DNA of 64,000 bases from Lactobacillus hominis DSM 23910 = CRBIP 24.179 (GTDB lineage Bacteria; Bacillota; Bacilli; Lactobacillales; Lactobacillaceae): positions 124,001 to 188,000 of the forward strand of contig NZ_CAKE01000002.1 of the NCBI RefSeq assembly GCF_000296835.1. Direction: 5' to 3'. Positions 59,917 through 64,000 of this stretch are shown one piece after another. Both the position numbers and the translations under genes were made by a program. Numbering within the stretch: the first letter of the stretch is position 1; each line of letters opens with the position of its first letter. A model generated the notes under the pieces. That model had not been told where the DNA came from and searched no databases. It saw only the letters and a program-made list of their open reading frames with translations.

Positions 59917-59943
59917 TCGCAAAATCAATTGCGAGCTTTTTGA
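59917..59943 (-). terminator. repeated terminator, copy 2
   Basis: GTTCGCAA/TTGCGAGC around AATCAA with T's on the plus side. Imperfect copy of the repeated hairpin, next to the end of the remnant at 59947. Confidence 0.6.
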
Positions 59944-59946
59944 CTT

Positions 59947-60066
59947 ATTCGTCTTCTTTTACAAAAAATTTCATTAGTAGTTTATTATGCTGAACCTTTT
60001 TTATAAATTGATTTTTACTATCTTCTTCAAATACTCAGTAATCATACTTCTTAAACCATAAATAAT
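59947..60066 (-). pseudogene. C-terminal remnant of an unidentified protein
   Basis: Just after doc the minus strand reads VNYLWFKKYDY, then a TGA, then VFEEDSKNQFIKKVQHNKLL, then MKFFVKEDE and TAA, all in one frame. There is no start codon or ribosome binding site. It looks like the end of a gene whose front was replaced when the AbrB-Doc pair came in. Function unknown. Confidence 0.35.
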
Positions 60067-60474
60067 TTACTTATTACTCCTTACACTATTTTTCTCCAAA
60101 AATACTGCTACTTTTTGCATCATCTCTTCTGAATCTGCACTTGTAGTTACACTCAGCATTAATGCGATACCTTGAGATTTTGAAACTTTTAAACCATATC
60201 CATTTAATTTTAAAAATAATTTCGTTATCACATATGCTGTTCTCTTATTTCCATCCGTAAAAATATGTTTTTTAGTACTTTTTTGCAAAATAAAAGCAGC
60301 TTTTAACCATAAACTTGGATATAATTCATGTCCAAAAAGAACCATTTGTGGCTGTTCAATAATTACACTTAATCCTTCGGGGTATTGAATAACTTCTTGC
60401 TTTTCGCCAGTAAATTCTAGAACTCTTTTGTTAACATATATCAAATCGCTAGAAGATAAATATCTATATTCCAT
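60067..60474 (-). CDS. doc: Doc-type toxin (Fic/Doc family)
   Basis: Doc toxins phosphorylate EF-Tu using an inverted Fic reaction and stop translation. The 135-residue product has the motif HIFTDGNKR at 70-78 (Doc consensus HxFx[D/N]xNKR), with YLSSSDLIYVNKRVLEFTGE at the start. Length matches Doc (about 126) and not full Fic enzymes. It starts one base after the stop of the AbrB-like gene, a typical toxin-second operon. Confidence 0.9.
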   Translation of the reverse strand: MEYRYLSSSDLIYVNKRVLEFTGEKQEVIQYPEGLSVIIEQPQMVLFGHELYPSLWLKAAFILQKSTKKHIFTDGNKRTAYVITKLFLKLNGYGLKVSKSQGIALMLSVTTSADSEEMMQKVAVFLEKNSVRSNK

Positions 60475-60475
60475 T

Positions 60476-60727
60476 TTACAAATCCTTTAATGCTTGAATT
60501 AAATCTGCATCTTCATTTAAGATCTCACTAACTTCTTTCTTTACATCCTCTGATACTTCAGGCATTTTTTTAAATGTAATTGACATCCCATCTGGAGAAA
60601 CCTCTTTGATTACCTGATCTCCAGGCTTAACTTTAAAGATAGCCGTATCTTGCTTAGTTAATCTGATTGCTTCTGAATTTCCTGCTTTAAAAACTTTGGC
60701 TGTTTTATTATCCTTCAAAAAGTCCAT
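60476..60727 (-). CDS. AbrB/MazE-type antitoxin
   Basis: The 83-residue product has the swapped-hairpin pattern of AbrB-like DNA-binding antitoxins: AKVFKAGNSEAIRLTKQ, then FKVKPGDQVIKEVSPDGMSI. An acidic C-terminal half (VSEDVKKEVSEILNEDADLI) would wrap the toxin. It replaces the usual Phd partner of Doc. The ATG at 60727 follows GGGAGG by seven bases; a GTG five codons earlier lies in that site. Autorepression at the divergent region is expected by analogy. Confidence 0.85.
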   Translation of the reverse strand: MDFLKDNKTAKVFKAGNSEAIRLTKQDTAIFKVKPGDQVIKEVSPDGMSITFKKMPEVSEDVKKEVSEILNEDADLIQALKDL

Positions 60728-60812
60728 AAGACTACCTCCCACTCATTTTGTGTGATTACATTTTATCATTTTGTAGATACATATAGCATCATTTAGCCTA
60801 TAAAAAGGTATT

Positions 60813-60879
60813 TGCAACTAATAGTTGCGTGCTAAGCAATCAAAAAGTGGTTGTCTGCAACTAAGATTTTTTATAAATT
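60813..60879. promoter_or_regulatory. TGCAACTA operator repeats and XRE gene promoter
   Basis: TGCAACTA occurs at 60813-60820, inverted at 60822-60828 (GCAACTAATAGTTGC, a perfect 15-bp palindrome), and again at 60855-60862. The last copy overlaps a plausible promoter TTGTCT (60851-60856) / TAAATT (60874-60879) of the XRE gene, so it could be the autoregulatory operator. It also lies upstream of the antitoxin gene on the other strand. Confidence 0.5.
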
Positions 60880-60911
60880 AAGATCAATAAAAACAGAAAG
60901 GACGATCTATT

Positions 60912-61904
60912 ATGAGATTAGGTCAAAAAATCGCAGACTTGCGGAAAAAGAATAATCTTTCTCAAGAAGGCTTAGCTGAAATAATGAACGTTAGCCGCCA
61001 AGCTGTTTCAAAATGGGAAAGTGAACAATCAATTCCAGATATTGAAAAAATAGTTAATTTATCAGAATTATTTGGTGTAACAACTGATTATCTATTAAAG
61101 AGCGGCGAACCTTCATTTGAACTTAAAAATGAAGATATTAATGATAAAGATAAATTACCTGTTTTATCTGATGAACTAGTTAAAAAATATTTAGCTGCTA
61201 GTCAGAAAAGTTCCAAATTACGTGCTTTAGCTATTGCCTTAATTATTTTTAGTCCTGTGTGGATATGTTTTGCATGTATCTTATCTATCTTCTTCAACCA
61301 CGGCAGTCACTATGAAACTCCTCTAACTTTCACAATTTCTCTCAGTGGCTACGTAGCAGCTATTATTACTATTGCCATTGCATTGGGACTTTTTATTTAT
61401 AGTCTATTAAATATGCGTGAGTTTGAACAAATCAAAAAGCAAAACTTTGATTTGACTGAAGAGAGAAAGAAATTAGAGTTCACAATTAAATTATTTCACC
61501 AAAATAATGATAAATACATAGTCTTCGCTAGTATTTTAGCCGTTTTAAGTATTATCGGACCAATGATTAATGGGTTCAGTAATTTTTCAAGCTCCAACAT
61601 AGGATTTATTATTACCTGGGGAATAACTTTTATAATTTTTAGTGGTGCTTCATATTTATTTACTTTCTATTTATTCCAAAGAAATTATCTTTCTACCCTA
61701 ATTAAGCATAAAAAGCATTTGCCAATTAAGCTCCACAGATTGTTTGTCTATGGCAGTTGGATTTATGCTTTCTTCATTTTAGGAATTACTTATTTTATCC
61801 GTTACTATACTTACAATATATTCAACGCTGATAATATATTATATTTAGGTTTTATTGTTTACTGTCTATTTACGTACTTCTTTATCAAAGAAAAAGCTGA
61901 ATAA
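60912..61904 (+). CDS. XRE-family regulator with membrane domain
   Basis: The 330-residue product has an N-terminal helix-turn-helix (residues 4-60: LGQKIADLRKKNNLSQEGLA, MNVSRQAVSKWESEQSIPDI) followed by about six membrane helices (near 98-121, 130-156, 197-217, 226-250, 277-297, 306-322). Such membrane-tethered Xre proteins occur widely in lactobacilli, often next to the genes they control, possibly sensing membrane state. The divergent neighbour is the AbrB-Doc pair. AAAGGA lies nine bases before the ATG. Confidence 0.85.
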   Translation: MRLGQKIADLRKKNNLSQEGLAEIMNVSRQAVSKWESEQSIPDIEKIVNLSELFGVTTDYLLKSGEPSFELKNEDINDKDKLPVLSDELVKKYLAASQKSSKLRALAIALIIFSPVWICFACILSIFFNHGSHYETPLTFTISLSGYVAAIITIAIALGLFIYSLLNMREFEQIKKQNFDLTEERKKLEFTIKLFHQNNDKYIVFASILAVLSIIGPMINGFSNFSSSNIGFIITWGITFIIFSGASYLFTFYLFQRNYLSTLIKHKKHLPIKLHRLFVYGSWIYAFFILGITYFIRYYTYNIFNADNILYLGFIVYCLFTYFFIKEKAE

Positions 61905-61912
61905 CTATCTAA

Positions 61913-61945
61913 AAAAAAGCCCGCAAATTAATTGCGAGCTTTTTT
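61913..61945 (+). terminator. repeated terminator, copy 3
   Basis: AAAAAAGC.CGCAA/TTGCG.GCTTTTTT around ATTAA, directly after the XRE gene. Near-identical to copy 1. Confidence 0.88.
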
Positions 61946-61980
61946 AATTTGATCATATTTATTTACGAACGAATTTTCGA

Positions 61981-61986
61981 TATAAC
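61981..61986 (+). promoter_or_regulatory. candidate -10 for the holin-like toxin mRNA
   Basis: TATAAC, with a poor -35 (TTTATT, 61958-61963), would start an mRNA near 61993 with an ~80-base leader. The leader contains CCTC/GAGG stem material (62030-62040) before the toxin. Weak evidence. Confidence 0.35.
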
Positions 61987-62074
61987 ATTTATCGCAGAAA
62001 GTTTTATGAGCGGCGGTTATTTTTCCTCCCAGAGGTGAGGCCTATGGTCAATATACTACAGAAAGGGTTCAACC

Positions 62075-62164
62075 ATGTCGGTTTACGAAAGCATTTCTTT
62101 AATGCTTTTATTTGGTACGTTTGTGTTAGCTTTGCTAACCTACATCGACCACCACAAAAAATAA
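62075..62164 (+). CDS. holin-like toxin peptide (Hol_Tox family), type I toxin
   Basis: A 29-residue peptide beginning MSVYESISLMLLFGTFVLAL and ending in THH-type polar residues and two lysines. One membrane helix (residues 7-23) with a charged tail matches the putative holin-like toxin family of Firmicutes (MSxYExLxLMLxFGTFxLALLTYI). GAAAGGG lies seven bases ahead of the ATG. Overproduced peptides of this kind damage the membrane. The convergent RNA at 62158-62286 is its likely antitoxin. An overlapping 52-codon frame from 62044 is probably a shadow. Confidence 0.8.
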   Translation: MSVYESISLMLLFGTFVLALLTYIDHHKK

Positions 62165-62217
62165 AAACGCCGCTCTACTTACATAACTTTGGCGAGTTAT
62201 AGAGCGTCGTTTTCTAC
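62158..62217. terminator. shared bidirectional terminator of toxin mRNA and antisense RNA
   Basis: AAAACGCCGCTCTA (62164-62177) pairs with TAGAGCGTCGTTTT (62200-62213, one mismatch), and inside it ATAAC pairs with GTTAT. Flanking T-runs on both strands fit convergent transcripts. Confidence 0.8.
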
Positions 62218-62268
62218 GATTTTTATAATATCGACCACCGCTCTTAAAGCGGGCTGCAAGGAGATCAT
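62197..62268 (-). CDS. possible 23-residue peptide inside the antisense RNA
   Basis: AAAAGGAG, five bases, then ATG (62268) opens MISLQPALRAVVDIIKIVEN and three more residues before TAA. The ribosome binding site lies in the stem AAGGAGAT/ATCTCCTT, so translation would be low unless it opens. An amphipathic, valine/isoleucine-rich peptide with no known family. May be coincidence. Confidence 0.3.
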   Translation of the reverse strand: MISLQPALRAVVDIIKIVENDAL

Positions 62269-62292
62269 CGGATCTCCTTTTTCTTTATACAA

Positions 62293-62301
62293 ATTATACC
62301 A
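62293..62301 (-). promoter_or_regulatory. promoter of the antisense RNA (extended -10)
   Basis: TGGTATAAT on the minus strand is a perfect extended -10. It lies between guaA's terminator and the antisense RNA. Confidence 0.7.
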
Positions 62302-62314
62302 TATTTTTTCAAAA

Positions 62315-62345
62315 TAAAGCCCGCAAATCTAATTGCGAGCTTTAC
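62315..62345 (-). terminator. guaA terminator (repeated terminator, copy 4)
   Basis: AAAGC.CGCAA/TTGCG.GCTTT around a seven-base loop, with TTTATTTTG on the minus strand, thirteen bases after the guaA stop. Confidence 0.8.
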
Positions 62346-62357
62346 TTATATATTATA

Positions 62358-63911
62358 TTATTCCCACTCAATTGTGGAAGGTGGCTTACTGGTAATATCG
62401 TAAACTACGCGGTTGATGTGATCACATTCATCTACGATTCTTGTAGAAATTTTACTCAATACATCCCATGGTAATTTAGCAAAGTCAGCAGTCATCCCAT
62501 CAATAGAAGTTACTGCACGGATACCGATGGTATAGTCATAAGTACGACCATCTCCCATTACACCAACTGAACGAATACCTGGCAGAACAGTAAAATATTG
62601 CCAAACATCTTCTTGAAGTCCTGCTTTTTTAATTTCATCACGTAAAATTGCATCACTTTCGCGCACAATCTTAAGCTTATCTTCAGTAACTTCGCCAAGA
62701 ACGCGAATTCCAAGACCTGGTCCTGGGAATGGCTGACGCCATACTAAATCATGCGGAATGCCTAATTTTTCGCCAAGAACGCGAACTTCATCTTTGAACA
62801 ATTTACGAAGTGGCTCAATTAATTCAAAATGCATATCTTTAGGAAGTCCACCCACATTGTGGTGAGACTTAATTGTTTGAGCAGTGTTAGTACCCGATTC
62901 AATGACATCAGTGTACAAAGTACCTTGAGCTAAGAAATCAACATCCTTAAGCTTTTTAGCCTCTTCATTAAAGACCTCGATAAATTCTTTACCAATGATC
63001 TTACGCTTTTGTTCAGGATCTGTAACGCCCTTCAATTTATTCAAAAATCTTTCTTGTGCATTAACACGAATAATGTTTACACCAAGATCCTTGTTCAAGG
63101 CTTGCATTACTTGGTCGCCTTCGTCTTTACGCAGCATCCCGTGATCAACAAAGATTGCTGTCAATTGATCACCAATTGCCTTATGGAGTAGAGTTGCCGT
63201 AACACTTGAATCTACCCCACCAGAAAGACCTAAAATAACTTTCTTCTCACCAACTTTTTGACGGATTTCATCAACTTGCATGTCAATAAAATCGTTCATC
63301 GTCCAATTAGCTTTAGCACCGCAAACCTTAAAAGCAAAGTTCTTTAAAATATCTAAACCATATTCTGAATTACGAACTTCAGCGTGGAATTGAATACCAT
63401 AGAATTTCTTTTCATCATTGGCTATTGCAGAAATTGGGCAATTCTTACTCTTAGCAGTTACTTTGAAACCTGCTGGAGCTTTAGTGACTAAATCGCCGTG
63501 ACTCATCCAAACATATTGCTCTTTTGGCAAATCGCTAAACAAAACAGCATTTGGATCAGTAACTTCAATATCAGCACGACCATATTCTGAGTTATCGGCT
63601 TTTTCAACCTTACCGCCTAAGTCGTAACTCATTAATTGCATCCCGTAACAAATACCCAAAATTGGAATACCCAACTTAAATATTTCTGGATCAACTTTCA
63701 AAGCACCATCATCATAAACACTGTTAGGACCACCGGAAAAAATAATCCCTTTAGGCTGCATTTGCTTGATCTTATCAATGCTTAAATCATGCGGTAAAAG
63801 TTCTGAATAAATACCAAAGTCACGAATTCGACGAGTAATCAATTGATTATATTGACTACCAAAATCTAAGACAATAATTTTATCAAAGTCGCTAAGATTT
63901 TTCGTTGCCAC
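62358..63911 (-). CDS. guaA: GMP synthase (glutamine-hydrolysing)
   Basis: GuaA converts XMP to GMP with glutamine as ammonia donor. The 517-residue enzyme has the class I glutamine amidotransferase domain (Cys88 in GICYGMQL, His in FHAEV), the PP-loop GLSGGVDSS near 230 and the dimerisation domain ending [10 protein letters not shown]. The start is GTG at 63911, eight bases after AAAGGAG. In a purine-scavenging lactobacillus it serves nucleotide interconversion. Confidence 0.97.
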   Translation of the reverse strand: MATKNLSDFDKIIVLDFGSQYNQLITRRIRDFGIYSELLPHDLSIDKIKQMQPKGIIFSGGPNSVYDDGALKVDPEIFKLGIPILGICYGMQLMSYDLGGKVEKADNSEYGRADIEVTDPNAVLFSDLPKEQYVWMSHGDLVTKAPAGFKVTAKSKNCPISAIANDEKKFYGIQFHAEVRNSEYGLDILKNFAFKVCGAKANWTMNDFIDMQVDEIRQKVGEKKVILGLSGGVDSSVTATLLHKAIGDQLTAIFVDHGMLRKDEGDQVMQALNKDLGVNIIRVNAQERFLNKLKGVTDPEQKRKIIGKEFIEVFNEEAKKLKDVDFLAQGTLYTDVIESGTNTAQTIKSHHNVGGLPKDMHFELIEPLRKLFKDEVRVLGEKLGIPHDLVWRQPFPGPGLGIRVLGEVTEDKLKIVRESDAILRDEIKKAGLQEDVWQYFTVLPGIRSVGVMGDGRTYDYTIGIRAVTSIDGMTADFAKLPWDVLSKISTRIVDECDHINRVVYDITSKPPSTIEWE

Positions 63912-63946
63912 TTTTTTGCTCCTTTTCTGATCTACATTTTTAATTA

Positions 63947-63975
63947 ACTTTACTAGGAAAAAATTAAAAGGTCAA
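63947..63975 (-). promoter_or_regulatory. guaA promoter
   Basis: TTGACC (63975-63970) and TAAAGT (63952-63947) on the minus strand, spacing 17, about 35 bases before the GTG start. No purine riboswitch fits in the short leader. Confidence 0.8.
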
Positions 63976-64000
63976 TCAAAAAAATGATTCTCGCTCAAAA

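Larger units (their letters stand above)
62158..62286 (-). ncRNA. candidate antisense antitoxin RNA (RNAII-like)
   Basis: A transcript from the TGGTATAAT promoter would run ~128 bases on the minus strand to the shared terminator. It contains AAGGAGAT/ATCTCCTT (a stem that hides a ribosome binding site), CCGCT/GAGCGG and GGTGGTCGAT (62239-62230). The last is complementary to ATCGACCACC in the toxin mRNA (62144-62153). Convergent genes, a common terminator and such a repeat are the defining layout of par/Fst type I systems. Confidence 0.65.

Noticed and set aside
62044-62202. 52-codon plus-strand frame overlapping the holin-like toxin
   Set aside because: The composition is unlike a protein and it runs through the terminator stem. 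The Hol_Tox frame has the proper ribosome binding site.
58441-62345. CRISPR array or prophage in the accessory region
   Set aside because: No regularly spaced direct repeats, no integrase, and no phage structural genes are present; the only repeats are terminator hairpins and short operator sites.

Overview
The window is an AT-rich, low-GC Gram-positive chromosome segment, almost certainly from a homofermentative Lactobacillus of the gasseri/johnsonii/acidophilus type. The evidence is consensus sigma-A promoters, AGGAGG ribosome binding sites, L-lactate dehydrogenase, a C69 dipeptidase, type B L31, zinc-type S14, and an oxc-frc oxalate pair. The species call is inference from protein character only.

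Layout. 1-7.6 kb: the S10-spc ribosomal protein operon on the minus strand (rplF, cut by the window edge, back to rpsJ) with its promoter and a structured leader. 7.6-10.8 kb: the str operon (rpsL-rpsG-fusA). 10.85-11.5 kb: a short prepilin peptidase gene (comC) on the plus strand, whose proposed promoter faces the rpsL promoter. 11.6-21.7 kb: rpoB-rpoC, with a terminator-bearing leader in front of rpoB, then clpC. 21.7-34.7 kb: a small conserved gene, two tRNAs, and the conserved pth-mfd-rqcP-divIC-S1-tilS-ftsH-hslO-dusB-lysS series. The hpt gene usually found between tilS and ftsH is absent. 34.8-41.6 kb: ldh, a c-di-AMP-binding CBS protein, and the murF-cshA-acpS-alr wall/RNA group with rpmE2.

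41.7-48.5 kb: a fused remnant of a gntR regulator and a sialate-esterase-like gene, then a four-gene amino acid transport operon (PF04392 binding protein, permease, ATPase, APC permease). This operon is preceded by a leader with a 15-codon peptide containing one Trp codon, two mutually exclusive hairpins and two tandem terminators. I read it as tryptophan-responsive attenuation. A divergent pepD-type dipeptidase follows. 48.6-57.9 kb: a Ca2+-type P-ATPase, an orphan RelE-like gene, a decayed GNAT gene, the oxc-frc oxalate-degradation operon, a membrane-anchored propeller-like protein and a SatA-like acetyltransferase.

58-62.35 kb is a compact defence/toxin-antitoxin cluster. It holds a frameshifted yjdF with a probable riboswitch leader and a nine-G tract, an Abi_2 (AbiD/F) HEPN protein followed by its own promoter and terminator that could produce a ~90-nt RNA, decayed ORFs, an AbrB-Doc pair, an XRE membrane regulator with TGCAACTA repeats in the divergent promoter region, and a 29-aa holin-like toxin gene facing a convergent antisense RNA. 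That last pair has the architecture of the par/Fst type I systems. guaA closes the window. A near-identical terminator hairpin (GCAATTGCGAGC-type) occurs four times across this cluster.
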